Positions 20,321 through 28,448 of a stretch of DNA of 64,000 bases are shown here, one piece after another (within the stretch, counting starts at the first letter, position 1; every line of letters starts with the position of its first letter). The stretch covers positions 372,001-436,000 of the forward strand of contig CAVUWY010000002.1 of the NCBI GenBank assembly GCA_963745405.1. Reading direction: 5' to 3'. Source of the stretch: C-114 sp963745405. Lineage in GTDB: Bacteria > Chloroflexota > Limnocylindria > Limnocylindrales > CSP1-4. The notes below the pieces were generated by a model, which made no database searches, was not told where the DNA came from, and worked only from the letters and a program-made list of their open reading frames with translations. Made by a program: the position numbers and the translations under genes.

Positions 20321-22708
20321 ATGCCCAAGACGCACGCCACGAGCACCATCGTGGCCGCCGGCCGGAAGTTCACCACGAACGCCCTGCCCGATACGTTCGA
20401 CCTGCGCGACCTGGACTACCGGCCGATGCTCCGCGTCCTGCCGCCCCAGCTGCAGGCGAAGCCATCCGGCACTGCCTTCCTCGTCCTCCACCAGCAGGGC
20501 GAATCCTGCACCGGGCACGCCGTCGCGGCGACGATCGACACGGTCCTGTCCCGCCAGGCCGATGATCTCCGGCTCCCCCAGCCGCCCCCGGTGAGCCCGT
20601 ACATGCTCTATCGGCTGGCCCGTCGCTACGATGAGTTCGGTGGCGAGGCCGATACCGGCTCCTCGCTCCGCGGCGCGTTCAAGGGCTGGCTCCGTCATGG
20701 GATCGCCACGACCGCCGAGTGGAACGCACGCGCCAAGGCGCTCCATAAGAGCCCGCTCAACGCCCTGGTCGACCTCGACGAACCCGATTTCGTCGCGTCC
20801 TGCCGGCAGCGGCCGCTCGGCGCCTACTACCGGGTCAACCCGTTCCGCCTCGACGACATGCAGTCGGCGGTCAACGAGCTCCACGCCATCGCCGTGTCGG
20901 CCGCCATCCACAGCGGCTGGTCCGAGCCGCGCTGGCTGAAGCCGCCGAACGGGGAGCCGTTCGCGATCATCGAACGGGACCGGACGGCGAGCCCGGCCGG
21001 CGGCCACGCCTTCGCCATCGTCGGCTACGACGAGCACGGCTTCCTCGTCCAGAACTCGTGGGGCACCGACTGGGGTGACCGCGGCTTCGCCATCCTCGCC
21101 TACGACGACTGGCTCCGCAGCGCCTACGACGCCTGGGTCGCCCGACCGGGCGTGCCCAACACGCCGACCTCGACCCCATCCTCGACGAGCCGGGTCACGA
21201 CGAGCGGCGACGTCGTCATCAGCGGCGGCCCGAACCTGACACTCCTCCGGAACTACGTCGTCGACACCGGCAACGACGGGGTCCTGTCCGACTCGGGACG
21301 GTTCACGAGCAACCCGGCCCAGCTCGACGGGATCGTCGCCAACATGACCGCCAAGCACGACGCCTGGACGGCCGGCCGGCCGGGCGCCCATCGGGACATC
21401 GTGCTGTGGGCCCACGGCGGCCTGATCGACGAGACGGCCGGCCTCGGCATCGCCGAGCGGCACCTCGGCTGGTGGCTCAACAGCCACGTCTACCCGATCA
21501 ACTTCGTCTGGGAGAGCGGGGCGATCGAGACGATCGTCGACGCCCTCGGCGACGTCACCCATGGCCGGCTGCCATTCGGCGGCCTCCGCTTCGACTTCGA
21601 GGAGCAGTGGGATCGCTTCGTCGAACGGACCGCCCGCCAGCTGTTCTCCGGGCTGTGGGGCCAGATGAAGGGCAACGCCTTCGGGGCCTCGGCACCGACC
21701 TCGGTGAGCCGGCCGCGCGGTGGCACGGAGGTCGCCGATCGACTCCTCGCCTATCGCGACCGCTATCCGGCGGGGACCGTGCGGATCCACCTGGCCGGCC
21801 ACAGTGCGGGGGCGATCTTCCTCGCCACGCTCGCCGATCGGATCGTCCAGACCGGACTGCAGATCGAGTCCCTCGCCCTGCTCGCCGGGGCCGTCACCAA
21901 CGCCGACTTCGTCCGCTGGGTCGTCCCCCACCTGACGATCGCCCGTGAGCGCGACGGCTCGCCCATCGGAACCGAGCCGGCGATCAAGCGCCTGACCGTC
22001 TTCGACCTCTCGGAGCAGATGGAACAGGACGACCAGTGCCCCGGCGGCGACGTGGCCGTCTACCACAAGTCGCTCCTCTACCTCGTCGCCCGGGCGCTCG
22101 AGCCGAACCCGAACCCGGTCACCGGGATGGTGCCCCTCGTCGGCCTCCAGCTCGGACTCGCGGCGACACCGCCCGGCTGGTCGCAGTCGCTCGGGGCCAC
22201 CCTCCTCGCCGATGGTGCCAAGATCGTCATCGCCCCCGGGGGCACGCCGCCAGACCCGCGCTCGGACGCCCGCGGTCACGGCGACTTCGACGACGACCGG
22301 GCGACGATGACCTCCGTCCTGCTGCGGATGCTGGACATCAGCGAGCCGCCGGCCGGGTCGTATGTCCCGAACGACGCCATCGAGGACCTGCCGGCCGCGC
22401 CACCGTCGGGTGCGCAGCTGCCGGTGCCGTCGTCGGCCCCCGCGCCGGTCGGCACACCGGCCGCGCGCGGGGCGAAGCGACCCGTCGAAGCACTCGTCGC
22501 AGCCGGCGCGAGGCCGCCCGCCCGGCGCCCGGGAGCCCCGCCATCTCGACGGCCCGGCTGGGGCGAACAGACGGCGATGCACGTGCCGGTCGAGGCAGCC
22601 GTCGACCCGGCGGTCGTGAGCCCGACCTTCGATGTCCTCTATCGCAACGGCTACACGGCAGTGGAGGACCCGCGTCTCAGACGGGGTGCCAGAGAAGCCA
22701 AGCGGTGA
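20321..22708 (+). CDS. Papain-like cysteine peptidase fused to alpha/beta-hydrolase (lipase-like) domain
   Basis: 795 residues, no signal peptide seen. Residues about 25-290: a C1-type peptidase with QQGESCTGHAVAATID (catalytic Cys), GGHAFAIVGYDEHGFLVQN (catalytic His) and NSWGTDWGDRGFAIL (catalytic Asn). Residues about 320-620: an alpha/beta hydrolase with IVLWAHGGLIDETAG and IHLAGHSAGAIFLA, the GHSAG elbow holding the Ser nucleophile. The last 150 residues are Pro/Ala-rich linker and tail. A Thr/Ser-rich linker (TPTSTPSSTSRVTTSG) joins the domains. The combination suggests a self-processing or tandem effector hydrolase; function unknown. GGGGAGG lies 9 nt before the ATG. Confidence 0.82.
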   Translation: MPKTHATSTIVAAGRKFTTNALPDTFDLRDLDYRPMLRVLPPQLQAKPSGTAFLVLHQQGESCTGHAVAATIDTVLSRQADDLRLPQPPPVSPYMLYRLARRYDEFGGEADTGSSLRGAFKGWLRHGIATTAEWNARAKALHKSPLNALVDLDEPDFVASCRQRPLGAYYRVNPFRLDDMQSAVNELHAIAVSAAIHSGWSEPRWLKPPNGEPFAIIERDRTASPAGGHAFAIVGYDEHGFLVQNSWGTDWGDRGFAILAYDDWLRSAYDAWVARPGVPNTPTSTPSSTSRVTTSGDVVISGGPNLTLLRNYVVDTGNDGVLSDSGRFTSNPAQLDGIVANMTAKHDAWTAGRPGAHRDIVLWAHGGLIDETAGLGIAERHLGWWLNSHVYPINFVWESGAIETIVDALGDVTHGRLPFGGLRFDFEEQWDRFVERTARQLFSGLWGQMKGNAFGASAPTSVSRPRGGTEVADRLLAYRDRYPAGTVRIHLAGHSAGAIFLATLADRIVQTGLQIESLALLAGAVTNADFVRWVVPHLTIARERDGSPIGTEPAIKRLTVFDLSEQMEQDDQCPGGDVAVYHKSLLYLVARALEPNPNPVTGMVPLVGLQLGLAATPPGWSQSLGATLLADGAKIVIAPGGTPPDPRSDARGHGDFDDDRATMTSVLLRMLDISEPPAGSYVPNDAIEDLPAAPPSGAQLPVPSSAPAPVGTPAARGAKRPVEALVAAGARPPARRPGAPPSRRPGWGEQTAMHVPVEAAVDPAVVSPTFDVLYRNGYTAVEDPRLRRGAREAKR

Positions 22709-22797
22709 AGACGGGCCGCTGGAGGCGGACCCCACCGATCTCGACGGCGTCTCAGATATCGGCAGCTCGTCATCCGCGCGATGGACGAGTGCGCGGA

Positions 22798-22820
22798 TTC
22801 ATGACGCATAACGTCATGAA
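22798..22820. promoter_or_regulatory. Palindromic operator in front of the WYL regulator gene
   Basis: TTCATGACG-CATAA-CGTCATGAA has perfect 9-bp arms. It overlaps the position expected for the -35 and ends 6 bp before the -10, so binding would block transcription; autoregulation is likely. Confidence 0.65.
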
Positions 22821-22826
22821 CATGGG

Positions 22827-22832
22827 TATCAT
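22827..22832 (+). promoter_or_regulatory. -10 element for leaderless WYL regulator transcript
   Basis: TATCAT ends 6 nt before ATG 22839. Confidence 0.5.
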
Positions 22833-22838
22833 CCCGGC

Positions 22839-23876
22839 ATGCGCGCGTCGCGGCTCGTGTCGCTCCTCCTCCTGCTGCAGACCCGCCACCAGATGACGGC
22901 GGCCGAGCTCGCCGTCGAGCTCGAGGTCTCGGAGCGGACGATCCATCGAGACGTCGAGGCACTGAGCGAGGCGGGCGTCCCGATCTTCGCCGCCCGCGGT
23001 CCCCACGGCGGGATCCGCCTCGTCGACGGCTACCGGACCCGCCTCACCGGCATGACCCCGGACGAGGCCCAGGCGCTCTTCCTGTCGGGCCTGCCGGGAC
23101 CGGCCGCCGAGCTCGGGCTCGGCACGGTCATGGCCGCCGCCCGGCTCAAGGTCCTGGCCGCCCTGCCGCCGGAGTTGCGGGCCCGCGCCTCCCGGCTCGT
23201 CGAACGGTTCCACCTCGATGCGGCGGGCTGGTTCCACGCCGCCGAGCCGGCTCCCTACCTCGCGGTCCTCTCGGAGGCCGTCTGGGAGGCCGCCCGGGTC
23301 GAGGTCGAGTACACCCGGCCGGATCGCCAGGTGACGCGGACGCTGGAGCCGCTCGGCCTCGTGATCAAGGGTGGAGTCTGGTATCTCGTCGCCCGTTCGG
23401 ACGACCAGGTCCGAACGTACCGGGTGTCGCGGGTCACCGGCGCGCGACTCCTCGACGAGCGATTCGAGCGTCCCGACTCGTTCGATCTCGCGGCGTACTG
23501 GGCCGAGTCGAGCGCCGCCTACGAACGTGAGGTGCCGCGCATCGCGGTGACCGTCCGCCTGCCGGCGGACCGGCTCGACCGACTGGCCGGGAGGATCGGC
23601 GATCGGGCGATGGAACGAGCCGAGCGCCTCGACATCGACGACCCCGAGGGATGGCAGCACCTGGTGCTCCAGCTCGACTGGCCCGATGAGGCGCCGGAGA
23701 TCCTGCTCGGGATGGGAGCCGATCTCGAGGTCCTCGATCCGGCGGACGTCCGGGAACGCATCGTCTCCGTCGCGTCCGATGTCGCCCGCCGCTACGGCGG
23801 CAGCGGCGGATCGGCCGTTCCGAGGCCGGCCAGCGGGTCGGTCAGCGTCCCCCCGCCGCCGACCGAACTCCACTGA
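22839..23876 (+). CDS. HTH/WYL-domain transcriptional regulator (YafY-like)
   Basis: 345 residues. The N-terminal winged HTH is clear: RLVSLLLLLQTRHQMTAAEL, VSERTIHRDVEALSEAG and a GPHGGIRLVDGY wing. The middle and C-terminal parts carry the WYL region (VEVEYTRPDRQVTRTLEPLG, GVWYLVARSDDQVRTYRVSR) and the WCX domain. WYL proteins sense ligands, often nucleic-acid fragments, in metabolic or stress control. A perfect palindrome overlaps its promoter. Its 3' end overlaps a small convergent ORF by 35 bp. Confidence 0.9.
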   Translation: MRASRLVSLLLLLQTRHQMTAAELAVELEVSERTIHRDVEALSEAGVPIFAARGPHGGIRLVDGYRTRLTGMTPDEAQALFLSGLPGPAAELGLGTVMAAARLKVLAALPPELRARASRLVERFHLDAAGWFHAAEPAPYLAVLSEAVWEAARVEVEYTRPDRQVTRTLEPLGLVIKGGVWYLVARSDDQVRTYRVSRVTGARLLDERFERPDSFDLAAYWAESSAAYEREVPRIAVTVRLPADRLDRLAGRIGDRAMERAERLDIDDPEGWQHLVLQLDWPDEAPEILLGMGADLEVLDPADVRERIVSVASDVARRYGGSGGSAVPRPASGSVSVPPPPTELH

Positions 23877-24030
23877 CGCAGGCGGAGGATCGGTCCGGCA
23901 CCGGATCCTCCCGGACAGTCGTGCTGGCGGGTGCCGGGCGATCGCCGAGCAGCCGGCGGACCTCGAGCTTCCGCTCGATCGCCTGCTGGCGCTCCCGATG
24001 GATCGACTCGATGAGCTCGATATGAAGCAT
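23842..24030 (-). CDS. Small hypothetical protein
   Basis: 62 residues. The first 30 are a charged amphipathic helix (IELIESIHRERQQAIERKLE) and the rest is Pro/Ser-rich and probably disordered. GAGG lies 7 nt before the ATG, supporting translation. No named family recognised; short proteins with an N-terminal helix and an RRLL motif are frequent in related genomes as far as I recall. The tail overlaps the WYL regulator on the other strand. Confidence 0.55.
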   Translation of the reverse strand: MLHIELIESIHRERQQAIERKLEVRRLLGDRPAPASTTVREDPVPDRSSACVSGVRSAAGGR

Positions 24031-24169
24031 CCGGGCACCTCGCTCGCGGGGCGGTCGGCTCGACCGCCGGGACTAGCGCAACCCTACCGCCGGTAGATGC
24101 CAGTTACTGTCAACAATCGGGACAACATGCCGTCGCCGGGGATCCTCCCCGACCCGACCGGCGACTCCC

Positions 24170-24175
24170 TACACT
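24170..24175 (+). promoter_or_regulatory. -10 element for HipA-like kinase gene
   Basis: TACACT ends 8 nt before GTG 24184, suggesting a nearly leaderless transcript and arguing against a longer start at 24097. Confidence 0.4.
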
Positions 24176-24183
24176 TCGGCCTC

Positions 24184-24954
24184 GTGAGGACCGTCGTCGC
24201 GACCCGCTACGTCACCCCGCTGCGCGAGGGCGGTTCGCTGCCGGCGATCGTCGAGGCGGACGACGACGGCCTGTACGTCCTCAAGTTCCGCGCCGCCGGC
24301 CAGGGACCGAAGGCGCTGGCCGCGGAGCTCGTCGTCGGCGAGCTCGGCCGGGCGCTCGGACTCCGCGTCCCCGAGATCGTCCTCGTCGACCTCGATCCGT
24401 GCCTCGGCGACGCCGAACCGGACGAGGAGATCCAGGACCTCATCCAGCGGAGCGGCGGGCTGAATCTCGGACTCGACTTCCTGCCCGGCGCCCAGCCGTT
24501 CAGCCCCGTCGCCGGCCCGGCCCCGACGCCGGACGAGGCGGCCGACATCGTCTGGTTCGACGCCCTCACGACGAATCCCGACCGGACGGCGCAGAACCCC
24601 AACCTCATCGTCTGGCACGGCCGGACCTGGCTCATCGACCACGGGGCGGCCCTCTATGTCCACCACACGTGGCGCGACCCGTCGGCCCATGCCCGGCGGC
24701 CGTTCGAGCGGATCCGCGAGCACGTCCTGCTGCCGCTGGCCGGCTCGATCGACGCCGCCGACGGCAGGCTCGCACCGGAGGTCACCGCCGAGGTCGTCGA
24801 GGCGATCGTCGCCCTCCTCCCCGACGCCTGGCTGACGCCGGAGGCGATCGGCGGACCGCTCGAGCAGCGGCGGGCCTACGTCGACTACCTCTCGACCCGG
24901 CTCAGGGCGCCGCGACGTTTCGTCGCGGAGGCGGACGATGGCCGCGCCGCGTAA
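24184..24954 (+). CDS. HipA-like kinase family protein
   Basis: 256 residues. RTVVATRYVTPLREGGSLPA, DDGLYVLKFRAAGQG (nucleotide-binding Lys), DALTTNPDRTAQNPNLI (catalytic Asp and Asn region) and WLIDHGAALYVHH (DHG-like metal Asp) match the short HipA family kinases usually found next to DUF3037. HipA proper phosphorylates glutamyl-tRNA synthetase, but this subfamily lacks a HipB antitoxin and its target is unknown. The stop overlaps the next gene by 17 bp, indicating coupled translation. Confidence 0.85.
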   Translation: MRTVVATRYVTPLREGGSLPAIVEADDDGLYVLKFRAAGQGPKALAAELVVGELGRALGLRVPEIVLVDLDPCLGDAEPDEEIQDLIQRSGGLNLGLDFLPGAQPFSPVAGPAPTPDEAADIVWFDALTTNPDRTAQNPNLIVWHGRTWLIDHGAALYVHHTWRDPSAHARRPFERIREHVLLPLAGSIDAADGRLAPEVTAEVVEAIVALLPDAWLTPEAIGGPLEQRRAYVDYLSTRLRAPRRFVAEADDGRAA

Positions 24955-25348
24955 GCCCGCCACGTTCCAGTACGCGATCGTGCGGGTCGTGCCGCGCGTC
25001 GAGCGGGGCGAGTCGTTCAACGCCGGCGTCGTCCTGTGGAGCCGGCCGCGCCGCTTCATCGGCGCTCGAACGACCCTCGACCCGGGCAGGCTGGCGGTCC
25101 TCGCACCCGGCCTGACCGAGGACGAGGTCCGTGTTCACCTCGACGCGATCGAGCGGATCGCCGCCGGCGACGAACGGGGCGGACCCATCGCCCGCCTCCC
25201 GGCGGCGCAGCGGTTCCACTGGCTCGTCGCGCCGTCGAGCACGATCATCCAGCCGTCGGAGGTCCACACCGGGCTGTCCGACGACCCGGCGTCGGCCCTC
25301 GACCACCTCTTCGCCGCGTTGGTCCTGCCCGAGACGGGCGACCGCTAG
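24938..25348 (+). CDS. DUF3037 domain protein
   Basis: 136 residues. FQYAIVRVVPRVERGESFNA near the N-terminus, followed by GVVLW, is the signature of DUF3037. It overlaps the HipA-like kinase gene by 17 bp, a conserved pairing in many bacteria. The function is unknown; by genetic logic it is a partner or regulator of the kinase. Confidence 0.85.
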   Translation: MAAPRKPATFQYAIVRVVPRVERGESFNAGVVLWSRPRRFIGARTTLDPGRLAVLAPGLTEDEVRVHLDAIERIAAGDERGGPIARLPAAQRFHWLVAPSSTIIQPSEVHTGLSDDPASALDHLFAALVLPETGDR

Positions 25349-25388
25349 CCCACCGGGCGGCGGCCGCCGCGTGGCGACGGGCGGCTGC

Positions 25389-26396
25389 TCAGCTCGAAGG
25401 CCGATCGCCGCCGGCGTTCACCGCCGACCCGAGCCCATGGAGGTGCTGGGCGGGGATCACCCCCATCCGACCGGCCTGGTAGTCGCGGACCGCCTCGAGG
25501 ATCTCTTCCCGGGTGTTCATGACGAAGGGGCCGTAGCTCACGACCGGTTCGCGGATGGGTCGACCGCCGAGGATGAGTACCTCGAGTGCCGGCGTGCGCT
25601 CATCCTGCAGCGGTCCGGCCGCGACCGCGATCGAATCGCCGGAGCCGTACACCGCCATCTGTCCTTCGTGGATCGGCACGTCCTCGGCGCCGACCGAACC
25701 CTGGCCCGAGAGGACGTAGACGAGGGCGTTGAAGTCGACCGGCCAGAGCGTCTCGAAGCGGGCGCCGGGCGAGATCGTGGCGTGGGCATAGGAGATCGGC
25801 GTGTAGGTGACACCGGGACCGGCGTGCCCGGCGACCTCGCCGGCGATGACCCGGACGAGCGTGCCGCCGTCGTCGGACGAGAGCATCGTCACCCGGTCGG
25901 CCTGGATGTCCTGGTAGCGCGGCGGAGCGAACTTCTGGGCGGCGGGAAGGTTCACCCACAGCTGGATGCCATGGAAGAGCCCGCCGCTGACGATGAGCTC
26001 CTCGGTCGGCATCTCGTCGTGGAGGATCCCCGCCCCGGCCGTCATCCACTGGGTCGCGCCGTCCGTGATGAGGCCGCCACCGCCGTTCGAGTCCTTGTGC
26101 CGGAATGCGCCGTCGATCATGTAGGTGACGGTCTCGAAGCCTCGATGCGGGTGCCACGGCGCGCCCTTCGCCTCGTAGGGTGCGTATTCGACGGCGCCCA
26201 TCTGGTCGAGCAGGAGGAACGGGTCGGCCAGGTTGCCGGCGACCCCTGGGAAGGGCCGGCGAACCGGGAAGCCCTCCCCTTCGAGGAGCGACGGCGCCGT
26301 GATCCTCGTGACGATCGGGCGAGGCGTTGCGACGGCCGGGTCCGGGCGCGGGACGCGCGGCAGGACGAGGAGGTCTTGGACGGTGGCGGCTGGCAT
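25389..26396 (-). CDS. Pirin family protein (bicupin)
   Basis: 335 residues. The N-terminal cupin has FLLLDQMGAVEYAPYEAKGA, HPHRGFETVTYMIDG (metal His residues) and HDEMPTEELIVSGGLFHGIQ with a further His and Glu. The C-terminal cupin is without clear metal ligands. Pirins act as quercetinases, redox sensors or transcription cofactors. The ATG lies 24 nt after a good -10 and the promoter overlaps an inverted repeat. Confidence 0.9.
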   Translation of the reverse strand: MPAATVQDLLVLPRVPRPDPAVATPRPIVTRITAPSLLEGEGFPVRRPFPGVAGNLADPFLLLDQMGAVEYAPYEAKGAPWHPHRGFETVTYMIDGAFRHKDSNGGGGLITDGATQWMTAGAGILHDEMPTEELIVSGGLFHGIQLWVNLPAAQKFAPPRYQDIQADRVTMLSSDDGGTLVRVIAGEVAGHAGPGVTYTPISYAHATISPGARFETLWPVDFNALVYVLSGQGSVGAEDVPIHEGQMAVYGSGDSIAVAAGPLQDERTPALEVLILGGRPIREPVVSYGPFVMNTREEILEAVRDYQAGRMGVIPAQHLHGLGSAVNAGGDRPSS

Positions 26397-26418
26397 GACG
26401 GACCTATCGGGTGCGGAC

Positions 26419-26451
26419 TGGATACCCCGATAGTAGTTGCACTGTCAACTA
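26419..26451 (-). promoter_or_regulatory. Promoter and overlapping operator of pirin gene
   Basis: On the minus strand TTGACA (26448-26443) is followed 18 bp later by TATCCA (26424-26419). An inverted repeat TAGTTG-N6-CAACTA (26434-26451) covers the -35, fitting a repressor site. Confidence 0.55.
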
Positions 26452-27054
26452 ACTCGCCGGGTCGGACGGCGCGAGACTCGCTCGTCGAAGCTGCTGGAGG
26501 GCGCTGAACTTGTCGGCGTACTCGGCCCGCAGCGCGGCAACATCGGCCGCGTCGACCATCAGCTCGGTCGCGATCTCGTTGAGGATCGCCGACTCCTCGG
26601 CGTCGATGGTGTCGTCGGAGGCCCCGACGACGAAGCAGGCCCGGAGGAGCTCGATCCGCTGTTCCGGCGTCGAGAGCTCGACGAACTCGCGGGTCACGAC
26701 GTAGTCCTCGGTCCCGCCGATCAGGCGAGCCGTGCTCTTGGCGATCTCGGCGACGAGGACGGCCTGGGTCTCGTCGACGCCGGCATGCTCGACGAGGAGA
26801 TGCTCGATCGTCGACGTCTCGATGTCGCTGATGGCCATGTCGGCCTCGGCCGCCCGGGCCAGGACGTAGGCGAACGTCGCCAGGTAGCGGGCCCGCTCCG
26901 GGGGCATGGATTCGAGCTGGGAGACGATGCGTCGGACGGCGGCCGTCTCGGCCGGGTCGACGGCCGGCGACAACGGCGCGGCGGCTGATGGGGTGTTCGT
27001 GTCGGCGGTCGGGGCAGGCTCGGCCGGCAGGCCGAGGAAGTGTCGGAGGTTCAT
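26449..27054 (-). CDS. TerB-like (tellurite-resistance type) helical protein
   Basis: 201 residues. After a Pro/Ala linker the protein is all-helical with paired acidic motifs: ERARYLATFAYVLARAAEAD, MAISDIETSTIEHLLVEHAG, and DDTIDAEESAILNEIATEL, resembling TerB and its metal-binding Asp/Glu loops. TerB proteins link to metal and stress responses; the precise role is unknown. TATCCT (27061-27066, minus strand) ends 6 nt before the ATG. Confidence 0.75.
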   Translation of the reverse strand: MNLRHFLGLPAEPAPTADTNTPSAAAPLSPAVDPAETAAVRRIVSQLESMPPERARYLATFAYVLARAAEADMAISDIETSTIEHLLVEHAGVDETQAVLVAEIAKSTARLIGGTEDYVVTREFVELSTPEQRIELLRACFVVGASDDTIDAEESAILNEIATELMVDAADVAALRAEYADKFSALQQLRRASLAPSDPAS

Positions 27055-27123
27055 CGGCGCAGGATAGAGGGTTCGCCCCTCCTCCGCGCCGGATGGTGCG
27101 CGCGGCCGGTCCGCGTCAGTAGT

Positions 27124-27150
27124 AGCCCCGGACCGGCCTGGTCCGGGGCT
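27124..27150 (-). terminator. Hairpin terminator after the ACT-domain gene
   Basis: A perfect 11-bp stem (AGCCCCGGACC) with a 5-nt loop starts 22 nt after the ACT gene stop on the minus strand. Confidence 0.6.
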
Positions 27151-27172
27151 TCGGTCGGCTGGTGGCGACGGA

Positions 27173-27577
27173 TCAGCGCGCGGCCGCACTCACGGCGGCG
27201 TCGCCGAGGGCGGCACGGGCGGCAGCCGCGTCGGGTGTCGCGATGGCCACGGTGATGCGGTCGCCGCTCATCCCGGTCGCGAATGCGGCGGCGATGTTCA
27301 CCCCCGCATCGGCCAGGCGGCGGGCGACTACGGCCAGCCCGCCGGGCCGGTTCTCGATAGCCGCCGGAACGACTTCCACTTCGCGGGGCGAGAATCCCGC
27401 CCCAGCGAGGGCCGAGCGCGTGCCGGACTCGTCGTTCGAGATGAGGACGACCACACCGTGGCCGGCGGTCGTTGCCCCGGCGAACCCGGTCAGGTCGATG
27501 CCCTTCGCCGCGATGGCCTCGGTGACCCGGGCCGCCTCGCCCGGCTTGTCGTCGAGATCGACGATGAACGCGTTCAC
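27173..27577 (-). CDS. Tandem ACT-domain protein
   Basis: 134 residues made of two ACT repeats: VDLDDKPGEAARVTEAIAAK then GIDLTGFAG, and AIENRPGGLAVVARRLADAG then VNIAAAFATG. Each has the Pro-Gly turn and following helix that bind small ligands such as amino acids. There is no catalytic domain, so it is a stand-alone sensor or regulator. GGAGG lies 6 nt before the GTG start. Confidence 0.85.
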   Translation of the reverse strand: MNAFIVDLDDKPGEAARVTEAIAAKGIDLTGFAGATTAGHGVVVLISNDESGTRSALAGAGFSPREVEVVPAAIENRPGGLAVVARRLADAGVNIAAAFATGMSGDRITVAIATPDAAAARAALGDAAVSAAAR

Positions 27578-27721
27578 GGCGCACCTCCACTGCCTGCCCG
27601 GCCCGGCGGCGGCACGTGCCCGTCATGAGCGGGTCGGCGGACCTCGAACCTTACTCCCCGGCCGCCGCACCGACCGGGCACCCGGCACTCGACCCCGGAT
27701 CCGACCGCTTGCCGGCGGGGG

Positions 27722-27727
27722 TAGGAT
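27722..27727 (+). promoter_or_regulatory. -10 element for the small ORF at 27749
   Basis: TAGGAT, implying transcription from about 27735 and a 15-nt leader with a GAGGAG ribosome binding site. Confidence 0.35.
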
Positions 27728-27748
27728 TCGGGGACCGAGGAGTCGAGC

Positions 27749-27922
27749 ATGTCCGATCGACGCCGCCAGCCACCGATCGTGGGTCGCCGGAGCGACGGAG
27801 GGCCGCTGCCCGACGCCTCGCTGCCGGCCACGGCGGACCCGACCAGGGGCTCGAGCAACCTCGCCACGACGCCCCGAGCGGGCAACATCAGCTCCGATAC
27901 TCGCGCCGGCCGAGCGGGGTGA
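27749..27922 (+). CDS. Small hypothetical protein, 57 aa
   Basis: Starts MSDRRRQPPIVGRRSD and is rich in Arg, Gly, Ser and Thr, so probably disordered. Support comes from context: -10 TAGGAT at 27722, GAGGAG 6 nt before the ATG, and a 12-bp hairpin 60 nt after the stop. It occupies an otherwise empty 500-bp gap. No family recognised. Confidence 0.42.
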   Translation: MSDRRRQPPIVGRRSDGGPLPDASLPATADPTRGSSNLATTPRAGNISSDTRAGRAG

Positions 27923-27981
27923 CCCGGGGTCGTCGCGGACGTCGATCCGCCGCGACACGGGCCACCGAACCTACCCCAGCC

Positions 27982-28010
27982 ACGACCCACGCCCGACCGG
28001 CGTGGGTCGT
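27982..28010 (+). terminator. Hairpin terminator after the small ORF
   Basis: ACGACCCACGCC pairs with GGCGTGGGTCGT over 12 bp with a 5-nt loop. It lies on the path of the 27749 ORF transcript. Confidence 0.55.
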
Positions 28011-28032
28011 CCGTCATCCGGGCTGAAGGAGT

Positions 28033-28086
28033 CGGTCGGCTCAGGCGGCCCGGTCGGCTCGGGCGGCCGAGGCCGCTCAGGCGGCC
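28033..28086. repeat. 18-bp imperfect tandem repeat, three copies
   Basis: Three copies of CGGTCGGCTCAGGCGGCC-like units run from 28033 into the 3' end of the next gene, whose stop is at 28077. The third copy differs at its start. Confidence 0.6.
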
Positions 28087-28448
28087 AGGTCGGGGAACGT
28101 GACCTCGACGAGGGGACTGTCGGCGACCATCGTCGCCACGTTCTGCTTCGTCCAGACCTTGACGATCTCGGTGAAGATCGCGGCCCGTCGCTCGGGATCG
28201 CGGATCGGGGCGGCCACCGCGGGGAGGTCGGCCCGGACGCCGCGCTTGAGGTGGAAGGTGAAGTGCGGCTCGGCGACCATGTTCGCCAGCCAATCGCGCG
28301 GGTGCCCCGGCATCCCCGAGATGTAGATGTGGCCGTCGATCACGTGATAGACGATCTCGACCCGCCGCGGCACGCCGGTCCGCCGTCCGAGCGTGGTGAT
28401 GTCGATGAGTCCGCCGCGCGACAGGGCGTCGGCGATGCTGGGATCCAT
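28077..28448 (-). CDS. DDN-like split-barrel (deazaflavin-dependent nitroreductase) family protein
   Basis: 123 residues. LGRRTGVPRRVEIVYHVIDG and YISGMPGHPRDWLANMVAEP match the DDN-like family; RRTGxPRR is the usual signature. Cofactor F420 or FMN use is inferred. The ATG at 28448 has GAGAGGA 5 nt upstream; an in-frame ATG at 28487 has no such site. This is the second such gene in the window, after 17033-17467. Confidence 0.75.
   Translation of the reverse strand: MDPSIADALSRGGLIDITTLGRRTGVPRRVEIVYHVIDGHIYISGMPGHPRDWLANMVAEPHFTFHLKRGVRADLPAVAAPIRDPERRAAIFTEIVKVWTKQNVATMVADSPLVEVTFPDLAA

Noticed and set aside
24097..24183. Longer N-terminus of the HipA-like kinase from ATG 24097.
   Set aside because: The upstream residues do not match the family start, and TACACT sits just before the GTG at 24184.
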